Origin: Cercis canadensis
Lineage: Eukaryota > Streptophyta > Magnoliopsida > Fabales > Fabaceae
Assembly (NCBI GenBank): GCA_003255065.1
Contig: QAOA01006727.1
Location: forward strand, 159,750-223,749
Reading direction: 5' to 3'
DNA length: 64,000 nt
Shown piece after piece: positions 23,434 through 33,427 of the stretch; within the stretch, counting starts at the first letter, position 1; every line of letters starts with the position of its first letter. A model generated the notes under the pieces. It had not been told where the DNA came from. It did no database searches and saw only the letters and a program-made list of their open reading frames with translations. The position numbers and the translations under genes were made by a program.

Positions 23434-23935
23434 CACACACCCATTTGACTCCATTTTAGCACCAAATGACCGCCAATTCTCCTTCGAGTGTCCCAAACTT
23501 TATCTCCTATAAAACAAACACAAAAACACACAAATAAAACCAATAATCAACTTGAAAACCAACTAAACATAAGCGAATGATATATGATTCATGGATATAA
23601 AATTCATTCATCAAATACTCTCAAACTTAGCACTTTGCTAGTCCTCAAGCAAAACAAAGAAATAAACTAACAAAGCTAACAAAAACTAAAACACATGAGT
23701 GACAACATAAGTCTAGTAACCAAATAGGCCTCAAAGATAACAAATAGTCATAGTTCAAAGAAAACTCAAGACATTATGAATGTGTAGAATTTTAATTCAC
23801 ATACAAAATTAACCTCACTTATAATTCCTTGAGTGCGTGTGTGTTCAGCCCTATTCACTTAACCTCTAGCAACTCAGATAAGTGTATACAAACAAGCACA
23901 TGCAAAAAGATATCTAAACCAATAAATTTGAGAAT
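23434..23935 (-). other. Fragment of another LTR element (minus): 3' interior, polypurine tract and LTR start
   Basis: On the minus strand, GCTTGAGGACTAGCAAAGTG and CTAAGTTTGAGAGTATT (about 23655-23616) resemble the 'gaggacgagcaaaagctaagtttggggga' context found before 3' LTRs of many plant elements. It is followed by TGATGAATGAATTTTATATC (23615 downward), a likely LTR start. The LTR is cut off at 23434. No coding sequence is present. Confidence 0.55.
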
Positions 23936-23939
23936 TCCA

Positions 23940-25058
23940 TAAGCTTGCTTTTCATTCCTGCAACTGGCTAATTTGGAGAGCAGGTTGGCCCTTTCATTAT
24001 TTTATGTTGGAATGTGCTCCATCTGAAAGTGGCTGAACTGAGCAATCAAATTTTTGACTAAATTTTAGTATCTTATCATCATTTCATCTTTAGCATAATA
24101 TTCTCCCTTGACTTGACCTATGATCAGTTGTGAATCACTTAAAACTCGTATATTATCTACCCATATTTCCTTTGCCAATTGTAGTCTGACTATTAGTGCT
24201 TCATATTTTGCTTGGTTCTTTGAGGTTTTAAATCCAAAATTTAGTGCCTGTTCCACCTTGATGCCTTGAGGACCTTCCAGTATTATTCCCGCTTTACTAC
24301 TTTTACTATTGGATAACCCATCAACATGGGTGAGCCAACTTGTTCCATATGCTTCCAAATTTTCTTTAGGTGACCGAGTCATTTTAGCTATGAAGTCTAC
24401 TAAGGCTTGAGTATTCATTGTTTCCATTGGTTCAAATTGCACTACATATTCTAATAGTTCTATTGACCATACCACCATTCGTCTGACCAAATAAGGTTTC
24501 TGAAGTATCTGCTTAAGCGGGGCATCTTTTTGAACAATTATTTGATGATTCTATAAATGTTGTATGAGGCTTTTTGATGCACTTAAAGTGTGAATGCTAA
24601 TTTTTTTTTATCTTCTGGTACCGACTTTCTACTCCTTGTAGGGTCTTGCTTGTATAAAATACTGGCTTTATTAAAATTGAACTAACCTCCTCATATAACT
24701 GAGAGGTATATGTACAAAAGCTCTTTCGTAATGGGCTTAGGAAATAATGGAGGTGTGAAGAGATATTGTTTTAATTGGTTGAAGGCATTTTGACATTTGT
24801 CATCCCAAGTAAAGCTTTAATTTGTTTTAAGAGTTTAAAGAAGGGTAAATATTTTTCTGCTAACTTGCTCAAGAAATGGACTAGGGCTACTATTCTTATC
24901 ACAAGTTTTTTGAACATCTTTGATGGATTTGGGTTAGGGAATTTCTATTATGTCTTTGCACTTTTTGGGGTTGTCCTCAATTGCTCTGCTGCTGATCATG
25001 TATCTAAGGAACTTTCATGCTTATACTCCAAAAGCACATTTGTTTGGGTTGAGCCGCA
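23940..25058 (-). pseudogene. Element C: RT C-terminus, first RNase H remnant and archaeal-type RNase H
   Basis: RT tail MRLNPNKCAFGV (about 25055-25020) then ...KFLRYMIS. Decayed connection and RNase H remnants follow to about 24500. The best-preserved part is 24490-24065: WLTHVDGLSNSKSSKAGIIL (first Asp of the RNase H site), NQAKYEALI (Glu), LSDSQLI (Asp) and VKGEYYAKD. This matches the second RNase H of Tat elements. A decayed tail (LLSKLAS) continues to about 23950. Several stops and frame changes lie in 24491-25010. Confidence 0.85.
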
Positions 25059-25063
25059 TGTTG

Positions 25064-25866
25064 TGATGAGAATTTGGTGCAGACTACTACTCAACCCTTT
25101 GCACATCCATGGAGGCCCGATCACCCAAGCTCGAGCCAAGAGGATTCAGAGAGTTTGAATGGTCTCATAGAGGAGATTTGGACCCAAAAGTCAAGTATGG
25201 AAGCAAGGCGTGAAGAAAAGAGGGCTATATGCTTGATTGGGGTCCTAGAAAGCGAAACCGGAAAAGTTGGCAGCAAGGCCCCAGCCCTCCGTTTAGGGTG
25301 CCCCAGTGCTTGCCCATGGGTGCCCCAGGGCCTGGAACAATTTGGCCTTCGTGCGTTTTTGGCTTATTTCACCTATTGGGCTCTAAATTTGTCATTTTTG
25401 GACCCATTTTATGTCTAATCAAACCTTATGATATTTTCCTTATTAGATATTGGTTTTGTATTTAGGAAAATGGGTTTGGTCTTAGGTTAGGCCTTTTATC
25501 CATTTAGGTTGCTTGTTTAGCTTTAAAAGGGAGTCTTTCCCTTTTGTGAAAGGAAGACTTGATTATTGAATAAAATTGAGAGTTTCTCTCCAGCCTTGGT
25601 TCTTTGAAGAACTGCTGAACTTATCAAGAACCTTGTTCTTGTGGCGTTCAAATCCAAACTTATCAAGAACCTAGTTCTCATGGCATTCAAAACCTAGCTT
25701 ATCACTCTCCCTCTTCCTCGTCCAGAGCACGGTGCCTTATCCATTATGTTTTCTTCCTTTATTTTTGGCTCTTTGTTGATTACGCTAAGATGAAAACTCA
25801 GACTAATTGGACGATCTTCAGGCGGAAATCTTTATTTCTGGGTCAGCCCCTTAGAGGTTCACATTA
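25064..25866 (+). repeat. 5' LTR of element E
   Basis: About 803 bp from TGATGAGAATTTGG to GAGGTTCACATTA. U3 again encodes a pol tail (near 25095-25160, RARAKR-like with a frame break). The part from 25464 onward is duplicated at 27077-27486. Confidence 0.88.
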
Positions 25867-25869
25867 ATT

Positions 25870-25883
25870 TGGTATCAGAACTC
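25870..25883 (+). other. Element E primer-binding site, tRNA-Met type
   Basis: TGGTATCAGAACTC, one base different from the initiator tRNA-Met complement seen in B. Confidence 0.85.
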
Positions 25884-26837
25884 AGTTTAATCAAGGTTCG
25901 ATTTTCATTTTGATTTTTGAAAATTTTTGTTTTCCATTTTTTCTATTATTGTTCTGTTTTGATTTTTCTTTGTTCTTGCTTGTTCATTTTGTTCTTGATT
26001 TTCTTTGAATTTGTGGAAATTTTCTAGGCAACTTTTATGGTATTTCCATTTGTATACTTGGTAACTACCCTTAGGGCCTTGTTTGGCATATTTCCATTTC
26101 ATTTCTTTTGGATTATCTTGTTGATTCCTCTTGCTTTGTGCAATTTTGAGCTGCATTCCATCTAGCTAATGATTTGAGCTTGAATGAAGCATAATTAGAA
26201 TTATAGGAAAAAAATATATATTTGTAGGTAAAATGATGAACATTCAAAGTGTTCTTGAGCAATTTTCCAGAAAATTCGTATAAAAAAAATTTTGGATTTG
26301 ATTAAGAGTGTGCAATTAAATGCCTATGAGATGTTTGATGCTTCATGCAATAGCTTTTGAGTTAAGGTGACTATCTTTTGCTCAAATTGTGCTTGATTGG
26401 TAAGATCAACTTGACTTTAAAAATTCTGTTACCTATTGCTTTAATTCCCAAGTGCCTTGCAAATCAAATTTCTTCTTTGTTTGTGAATTCAAATTCAGTA
26501 TTGAGTGTCTTGTTCTTGTTCTTGAATTTCAAAATTTTCCTTGCTAATTGCTTGGTTTTGTGCTTAAGTTCATATTGTTTCTTCTTAAAGTCCTTGAGTT
26601 TGTGTCAGTCATGTCTTCAATTCTTGTGGTGGATGATTTGCTGGAAGTTTGTCACAAGGTTCTAGTCTCTTGATTGGTGGTGTAGTTCCATAGAAACTAA
26701 AGGAAAGAGATTAGGAGTGGAAAAATGCAAGTGTGTGAGATCAATAGAGGGTAAAAGCCACTAGTGATTCAAACACAAGTGTGAGTGAAAAATTTGAGTG
26801 CAAAAATTTGAGGTATTGGTGAGGATCTTTGAAAGCC
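25884..26837 (+). other. Element E leader (untranslated)
   Basis: About 950 bp, T-rich, no supported gene. It is homologous to the leaders of B, D and H. Confidence 0.7.
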
Positions 26838-27075
26838 ATGGATAGAGAAAGTGAGGCGAGAGATCAATCTTTCACACCCCGAGCCATTTATCAACAGTTT
26901 GAGAGATTCAACATGAAGTTTTATGAGTTGAATGATAGAATGTGTTAGTATGAGAATAAAAGACAAAAGAGACAACCCCCTATAGTTCCTGAAGCAAGGA
27001 GGAGGAATAGGAGGGAAGTTGAGGACAATGAAGAAGGCAGTGGATCTAGTTATTCCCAAGTCCAAAGGAATTATG
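26838..27075 (+). pseudogene. Element E gag N-terminal fragment
   Basis: It starts MDRESEARDQSF and continues with IYQQFERFNMKF and VPEARRRNRREVEDNEEGSG, matching the N-terminal gag of B and D. An in-frame TAG occurs near 26945. The frame ends at the deletion junction with the 3' LTR at about 27076, after RNYD. The capsid core is absent. Confidence 0.85.
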
Positions 27076-27076
27076 A

Positions 27077-27486
27077 TAGGAAAATGGGTTTGGGCTTAGG
27101 TTAGGCCTTTCATCCATTTAGGGTTACTTTGCTTGTTTAGCTTTAAAAGGGAGCCTTTCCCCTTTGTGAATGGAAGACTTGATTATTGAATGAAATTGAG
27201 AGTTTCTCTCCAACCTTGGTTCTTTGAAAAACTGCTGAACTTATCAAGAACTTTATTTTTGTGGCGTTCAAATCCGAACTTATCGAGAACTTAGTTCTTG
27301 TGGCGTTCAAAACCTAGCTTATTACTTTCCCTCTTCCTCGTCTAGAGTGTGGCGCCTTATCCATTTTGTTTTCTTCCTTTGTTTTTGTCTCTTTGTTGAT
27401 TACATTAATTTGAAAACTTGGACTAATTGGATGATCTTCGGGTGGGAATCTCTATTTCTAGGTCAACCCCTTAAAGGTTCGCATAA
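27077..27486 (+). repeat. Truncated 3' LTR of element E
   Basis: It starts GGAAAATGGGTTTGGG, matching the 5' LTR at 25464 onward, and ends ...AGGTTCGCATAA. About 400 bp of the U3 side is missing. Confidence 0.88.
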
Positions 27487-27491
27487 TATTG

Positions 27492-28070
27492 TGCTTCCTT
27501 AGTTGCCAAAAGATTTCTTCTAAATTTGTCCAGTGATTACCCCCTTTTGGTGTTTTTGCTAACATATCATCGACGTATACTCTTACATTCCTACCGATCT
27601 GTTGCTCAAACACTATGTTCATTAATCTCTGGTAGATGGCTCCTGTATTTTTCGGGCTAAAAGGCATCACCTTATAGCAATAATTTCCATAATCAATAAT
27701 AAAGGAATTCTTTTCTTCATTGTCTAGATTCATTCTAATTTTATTGTAACCGGAATATGCATCCATGCAGCTTAACATTTTATATCCTAAGGCTCCATCA
27801 ACAAACTTGTCAATATTAGGAAAGGGATAAGAATCCCTAGGGCATACTTTATTGAGATTAGTAAAGTCTACACACATTCACCATTTTCCGTTGTGTTTTT
27901 CAACTAAGACAACATTAGAGAGCCAAGTAGTGTATGTGACTTCCTTTATGAAGCTTGCTTCTATCAGCTTCCTTACTTATTCTTTTATGACCTATTGCCT
28001 TTATGGTGCAAAAGTTCATTTTTTCTGCGCCATAAGACAAGTATATGGGTAAATATGGAGCTTATGGGAG
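27492..28070 (-). pseudogene. Element C RT N-terminal and palm part
   Basis: VRKLIEASFIKEVTYTTWLS (about 27985-27925), then VVLVEKHNGKW, a TGA, and MCVDFTNLNKVCPRDSYP (27877-27824). SCMDAYSGYNKIRM, YCYKVMPF and the catalytic YVDDML (about 27580-27560) follow. The domain ends at LRKHNI where E is inserted; MRLNPNKCAFG continues at about 25055. It would be intact around the active site except for the TGA and the insertion. Confidence 0.88.
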
Positions 28071-28399
28071 ATGACACTTAGGTCTATTCCGGGCATATTT
28101 GTTGCTAACCAAGCAAACAGGTCTGAATACTTAGAGAGTATCTCTATCAATTTCTCTCTACCCTCCTTTGTTAATTGTGCCCCGACTCATATTTTTCTAT
28201 CTTCCCCCAATCCAATATCAACTTCTACCAAGTTCCCTTCTAGCTCAGGCCTTTTTTCCTGTCAAGTCTTCTCTGACATCTAGTTCTGTGTGGATGATAA
28301 CACTATGGGATTTATTTTCTTCTAGTTCTTTTTCCATTTGTTATTATTCAATTTTTAAAATAACATTATAATACTTCCTAGCCGCTTCTTGTTCTGCTC
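28071..28399 (-). other. Element C linker between protease and RT
   Basis: A degenerate coding linker with remnants such as GVVRAEQEAARKYYN (just upstream, about 28415-28370) and several stops. No domain was recognised. Confidence 0.5.
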
Positions 28400-29337
28400 T
28401 AACAACACCGGCTCAACCATCCTTAGTTGGAAATTTTATGGTGAGATGTGGTATGGACACTATGGCCCTTGCTTCATTGAACTGAGGTCTCCTGAGGAGT
28501 GCAGTATAGGATGATTCACGATCTACTATTAGAAATTGGACAGGGATGGATGCAATGTCAAGGGTTGTCCCAAGGTGAACTATAACTTAACATAGCCCTT
28601 CACGTGTATTCTTTTTCCCAAGATTCTGACAAGGGTTCTTGGGAAATATTGAATCTAGGAGTTTGGAATCCCCAAACCTTTGAAAGTCTCATAGTAAAGT
28701 ATGTCGGTTGAGCTTTTTTGGTCAATTAGGATTCGATGTACTTCGCAATTGAAGATCATGGCCATGAAGACCATGGGGTCCTCATGATTTCTTTGAATGC
28801 CTTTATAGTCTTCTCACTGAAACTAATGACTGTCTCTTTTATTGGACCAGCAACGCTCATTACTATCATCTTGTATCTTTTCCTAGATGAAGAAATGGGT
28901 CCTCCTCCACCAAATCCTCTAGCTATGGTGGCTATCACACTAGCCACTAGACCATGCAAATGTGGTTCCTCTTTTTGTTGTCTTTGTAGTGGTGGACTTT
29001 CTCGTCCTCTTGGAGCTTGTGTTGGTGATCCCTTGCTTTTGAAGACCTACTTCTTTCTCTTCCTTTGGTTTGACCTCCTTGATTCTTCATGTCATACTAC
29101 TTCTTTTGGCCTTTAGTTACCATAAACCTTCCTAATTTACCTCTCCTTATCAGCCTTTCAATTTTGTCTTTTAGATCAACACAGTCATTGGTTAGATGGT
29201 CAAACTCTGTGAAATTCTCAATACTTCTTATTGGCTGAGGTTGGGTTCTAAAATTTGTGTTGAGGCTTGGGCAAGCTGAAAGGTTGGTTTGATAGATTTC
29301 TCCAAAAATTCTTCCCTTACTTTGATTTAGAGGAGTA
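28400..29337 (-). pseudogene. Element C gag C-terminus and protease
   Basis: Near the right end, CTPLNQSKGRIFGEI (about 29340-29290) and TNDCVDLKDKIERLIRRGKLGRF (about 29190-29120, shown in two parts: TNDCVDLKDKIE and RLIRRGKLGRF) match the Tat gag knuckle tail. The protease core reads PMVFMAMIFNCEVHRILIDQ (about 28775-28715), where the active site normally D-N-G-S-S is D-Q-K-S-S, and continues DILYYETFKGLGIP. Frame changes separate the parts. The substitutions at the catalytic loop imply loss of activity. Confidence 0.8.
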
Positions 29338-30607
29338 CAATTCAGGTTCATCTTCTCCATGGAAATCAAATTGGAACAAGGGAGACAATGATGCTTCTGA
29401 GCTTAGAGTCGAGACATCCAAGGCTCCAAGAGAATGAGGCGACCAAATTAGAGATAAACCAGAAACCCAACTCTCTAGAAAGAGGGATATTAAATGATTT
29501 AAATGCTTTGGAAGGGGACATATTGCTTCTCAATGTCCAAATAAAAGAGTGATGATTTTAAAAGCTAATGGATATATTGAGATTGAGGTTGAGTTTAGTG
29601 ATGACTCTATGCCATCTTTAGAGGATGCTAGTGATAGTATGGAGTATGACATTAATAGCGAGCTACTTGTTGTTAAGAGAGCTCTTAATACACATGTAAA
29701 AGAGCATGATGAGGCTTAAAGAGAGAATATTTTCCACATTATATGCCTTGTTAATAGAAAAGTGTGTAACATGATTATAGATGGAGGAAGTTGTGTGAAT
29801 GTGGCTAGTACTACTCTAGTGAACAAGCTAAGTTTACCAACCTTGAAGCATCTCAAGCCCTATGAGCTACAATGACTTAATGATAGTGGAGAGATCAAGG
29901 TAAACAAACAAGTTTTGGTGTCTTTTTCCATAAGAAGGTATATGGATGAAGTTATATGTGATGTTGTGCCAATGTAAACGGGTAATGGGTTTGCTTGGTC
30001 GACATTGGCAATATCACCGAAAGGTGACACACAATGGCTACACTAATTGTTACTCGTTTATGATAAACAAGTAGCCAATTACCCTTGTTCCTATGACACC
30101 AACACAAGTCTTTGAGGACCAATTGAAGATGAAGAGAGATAGTGGGGGCCAACAAAAAGAAAGAGAGCTTGACAACAAAATAAATCATAAAAGTGCAAAA
30201 GATAGAGAGAATAAGAGAACAAAAGGCAAGAATGTTAAAGAGGCCGAGAGCCCAAGCCTTGAGAGACAACTTGAAGGAGTGGAAACACAAAAGATGAGTG
30301 TCTTTGCAAGTAGTAGTGAGGTGAAGAAGGTGTTTTTCTCTAACCGGTCTATGTTTGTACTTTTGTACAAAGAGGCATATCTTAGCTCTAATGAACTTGA
30401 CCCTTCTTTGCCTGGTTTTGTTGTGTCTCTTCTACAGGATTTTGAAGATATCTTCCTTGATGATGGCCCAAACAATTTGCCTCCACTTAGAGGAATTAAA
30501 CATTAAATTGATTTCATTCCTGGAGCCACCATCACAAATAGGCCAGCTTATAGGAGCAACCCGGAGGAGACCAAAGAGCTTTAAAGGCAAGTGAGCAAGC
30601 TTATGTC
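29338..30607 (+). pseudogene. Element F gag C-terminus, zinc knuckle, protease and start of RT
   Basis: It starts SGSSSPWKSNWNKGDN-like (SSSPWKSNWNKG), matching gag of B. The knuckle near 29505-29545 has its first Cys codon changed to TGA, leaving FKCFGRGHIASQC. The protease active site MIIDGGSCVNVAS lies at 29771-29809, followed by IRRYMDEVICDVVPM, after which the flap/dimer end decays. A linker of Lys/Glu/Arg (30093-30300) leads to LDPSLPGFVVSLLQDFEDIF (about 30400-30460) and the RT entrance (ITNRPAYRSNPEE). The frame is interrupted at the TAA of the Harbinger target site, 30608-30610, within SKLMSK; it continues at 42740 with GHVRES. Confidence 0.85.
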
Positions 30608-30610
30608 TAA

Positions 30611-30632
30611 GGTGGTGTTTGGTATAAGGAAT
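30611..30632 (+). repeat. Left terminal inverted repeat of Harbinger element I
   Basis: GGTGGTGTTTGGTATAAGGA and two more bases; the complement is at 42715-42736. Flanked by TAA. Confidence 0.93.
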
Positions 30633-31375
30633 CTTATTGCTTGGGAATCCTTACTTTCTTGGGAATAAGATTCCTAGGAATGAGATTACTGGGAAAGTTA
30701 ATATTCCCATGTTTGGTATCACTTAATTGTCCTGGGAATATTATGATGCATTCCCAACAAAATTGTATTCCCATGTTTGGTTCAAATAAAATATTCCCAG
30801 GAATGCTATAAATTTTTCCAAAAATACCCTGGGCTCAAGTATTCACTGCTCTGCCCAAACATTGTCTAAAACAGTTCGAGGCTCGAGAGTGGGAAGAAGG
30901 AAAGAAACCCAATTGTTCACTGTTCTTCTTGTTCAAAGCGGAAATTTTCTGTTAGCAGAGCAATGTGAAGTATCATCTCTGCGTAGCACAAGAACACAAC
31001 GTCAAGGTTGAGGTTTCGCCCCCCACACCTTATGTTCCGATTTTAGCGAAGTACGGGTCTCATCTGAATCGATTTCTCCTAAAAAATGTTTCTTTGAATC
31101 GGTATTTCTCTTTTCCTGGTCTTTGATTTCTTTATTGGATAGGAATCCCCTAAATCCCTTACCTCGCCGGAGCTTCTTCTCGTTGTCGTTGTTGTCTTCA
31201 TTGTTGATTGGAACCAGAGGTGAGATACTCCCTCAAACTCATCGTTGGTTATCTCTTTCAGAATTAGCAATAGACCAGCTCTTGTTCATTGTTGGTCATA
31301 AAGGAAGGAAATTTTGCTACTGGGATTCACTTTCCTTCGTTATGGAATTCTGGGTATTTTTCTAATTCTTATAGG
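30633..31375. other. Left subterminal region of Harbinger I
   Basis: Repeated motifs of the type TTCCCATGTTTGG and CCTAGGAAT in the first 200 bp are probably transposase-binding or subterminal repeats. Beyond about 30830 the sequence becomes more GC-rich, with no gene I can support; it could be part of a captured 5' region. Confidence 0.5.
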
Positions 31376-31558
31376 TTTGTCTGAAAATGCTGGGCAAAGA
31401 GGAGGAACAGAATTAAAATGCCCAATTAGAATAGAGGTGGCACAGGTTGTAGTACCAGCAGTACCTCAGAAACATCCTCTTCATATGGAGTTACAGATGA
31501 TAGAACATCCAGCCAATCCATGTCATGGCATGATCTCCCTTTCTTGCCAGACATTTTA
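31376..31558 (+). pseudogene. Possible captured exon of unknown gene
   Basis: A TTCTTATAG acceptor-like end is followed by sequence that in one frame gives a Ser/Thr-rich peptide: TSSTSETSSSYGVTDDRTSS and then QSMSWHDLPFLPDIL (about 31450-31555). The composition looks like real protein sequence, unlike the surrounding AT-rich DNA. I do not recognise the family. One stop precedes it in that frame. It may be a second gene fragment in Harbinger I, or an upstream exon of the same donor locus as NSF. Confidence 0.35.
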
Positions 31559-31681
31559 AAATTATCTTAAGTACATCAACAACTGGAAAAATACAGTTGT
31601 TTTAGTTTCTTAAATGCCTTGTTGGTTTACTATATTATATAAATCCTAAGGCCTTTTAATATAGTTGTATTCACTAAACAG

Positions 31682-33427
31682 GTTTTTGAGCATGCGTACA
31701 AGTCATCGTTGAGCGTTATTATTCTTGATGACATTGAGAGGTAACGTTTGTAATCTTATTTTAATATCCTTAATGTCGCTCCCTTCTTAATATACAAGAT
31801 CAGATATCTCTTCAAATATTGATGCAGGTTATTGGAGTATGTGGCCATTGGTCCACAGTCTTCAAATTTGATTTCACAGACACTATTGGTCCTGCTCAAA
31901 CGGCTTCCTCCAAAGGTATCTTTTCTCCTTGTCTTATTGACTTCTAACATTGGTCTTATTGGTTCCCTCCTTTTAATTTTTCACTTTAAGTACATTTTTG
32001 AAGCATGTTTGTTGATCAATATTTTAAAGCAAAATTGAGTGGAGTGGATTTGGGATCTACCTAGACTGAATAGAGTTTCAATAGTTTCTAATTGCTTTGA
32101 TATCTGATTTTATTGTTGGAACCTTAGTGCCTTTCTCTTCTCGAGAGAAAGAGAGAGAGAGGAGGGTGGAAGGAGATCTACTGCCTTTGGGTCTCAATAT
32201 GTTAGTATATTTGTTAGATAACCAAAAAATATTAGTTGTCTCTCAAGTTGTTAAATGCCATTGATGACCAGAATTATTTTATGTAGAATTGCTCATCAAC
32301 CTCATCTCTGTCTCTCTCTTGCATCACTCTCAATGTACTGCTCAGAGTTGCTTATGCAATCTTGAAGTTGTACTTTGTATTTAGATGTGTTCTGATCTTC
32401 ATATTCATATTATTTAATGCAATAGTTGAAAGTTGTACTGATTTTTTTTACCTGTTGAGAGTTTATCTCCTCATGGTCAGAATCCCTGAATAAAATTAAA
32501 AAACGGTGAATAAGTTTGTACACAGCTTAATGTACCAATAATTTTTGATGTGTTGGGCTTTTCTTAAATATCCATAGAAATAGTAATTTACTAATGTTTC
32601 ACTTGTATTTTGTTAATAATTTACATTATATATGTTTTTGCCAGGGGAAAAAACTTATTGTTATTGGAACGACAAGTGAATTAGGATTCCTGGTCTCAAT
32701 TAGATTTTGTGATACTTTCTCCATCACTTACCACATTCCCATATTGAACACAAATGATGCAAAGAAAGTAAGCCTTTTTTTATTCATGACATTGTTAATT
32801 TTCTGTAACTAGTGGACTAATTATGTGGCGCTGATATGTGCAATTAGAAGGTTTTCTTCCTTCCTTTCTTTTTTTTTTTTTTTTTCAGAAAGGTTCTATT
32901 GTTTTATGGTATTGTAAATGGTGTTTGTTATATGCTAATACATTACTTATCTGAAGTACAAACAAGTTGCTTTCATTCCGTTGACTAAACTGTTTTGTCT
33001 AATTCAGAGTGGCTGAAATCAAGTGCTCGTACCACTTACTAACCTTGAATATGGATGGATAAATTTTTTCATGTATCTTGAACTTAAATGCCAGATTATA
33101 GCTTATACATATAACAATGTTAAGTTTAAAATAGAGGCTAATCATTTTTTTTTTATATAATTTTTCAGGTGCTAAAACAATTGAATGTTTTCGCTGATGA
33201 AGATATTGATGATGCTGCAAAGGCTTTGAATGATGTAAGCAGTCCTCTCTTAATGTGCTTCATTTGTTTAATTGCCTTCGATTAATATTGCCTATGACTC
33301 GTAATATTAGAATGGAATTCTATTGGGAATTCTATTNTTTTATTTTTTTATAATTTTTCAGGTGCTAAAACAATTGAATGTTTTCGCTGATGAAGATATT
33401 GATGATGCTACAAAGGCTTTGAATGAT
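31682..33427 (+). pseudogene. NSF: Captured NSF (N-ethylmaleimide-sensitive factor) gene fragment, four exons of the second ATPase domain
   Basis: Four exons with canonical AG/GT borders and one continuous frame: 31682-31740 (VFEHAYKSSLS...IILDDIER), 31828-31915 ([20 protein letters not shown]...KRLPPK), 32645-32767 ([16 protein letters not shown]...[13 protein letters not shown]) and 33169-33234 (VLKQLNVFADEDIDDAAKAL), about 112 codons. They match the D2 AAA domain of plant NSF/SEC18, the ATPase that disassembles SNARE complexes with SNAP; LDDIER resembles the Walker B/arginine region. The upstream nucleotide-binding domains and later exons are absent. Exon four recurs at 33362-33427 after an N (33337) with one base change, probably an assembly duplicate. 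All of it lies inside the Harbinger TIRs, so it is a capture with introns, not a resident gene. Confidence 0.85.

Larger units (their letters stand above)
25064..27486 (+). mobile_element. Element E: internally deleted Met-family retrotransposon inside the RT of C
   Basis: 5' LTR 25064-25866, PBS, leader, first about 80 codons of gag, then a direct jump at about 27076 into the middle of the 3' LTR (to 27486). The target-site duplication is TGTTG (25059-25063) and TATTG (27487-27491), with one mismatch. Everything from mid-gag through pol and the first half of the 3' LTR (about 400 bp) has been lost. The RT of C is continuous across the insertion. Confidence 0.88.
23936..29337 (-). mobile_element. 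Element C: truncated Tat-type Ty3-gypsy element, split by E
   Basis: Minus-strand pieces in order: gag C-terminus (29337-29100), protease (about 28990-28650), linker, RT (28070-27492, then 25058-24890), RNase H region and a second, archaeal-type RNase H (24490-23940). The second RNase H is characteristic of the Tat/Athila branch. No LTRs or PBS were found, and integrase is missing. The right junction with F at 29337/29338 lies within gag on both sides, so it is a rearrangement breakpoint rather than an LTR boundary. E is inserted between 25063 and 27487. Confidence 0.85.

Noticed and set aside
28736-29116. 126-codon plus-strand reading
   Set aside because: Antisense shadow of the protease/gag region of C on the minus strand.
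31682-33234. NSF exons as a resident host gene into which elements inserted
   Set aside because: They lie between TIRs with a matching TAA duplication, and removal of 30611-42736 rejoins the RT of F exactly; other NSF exons are absent.
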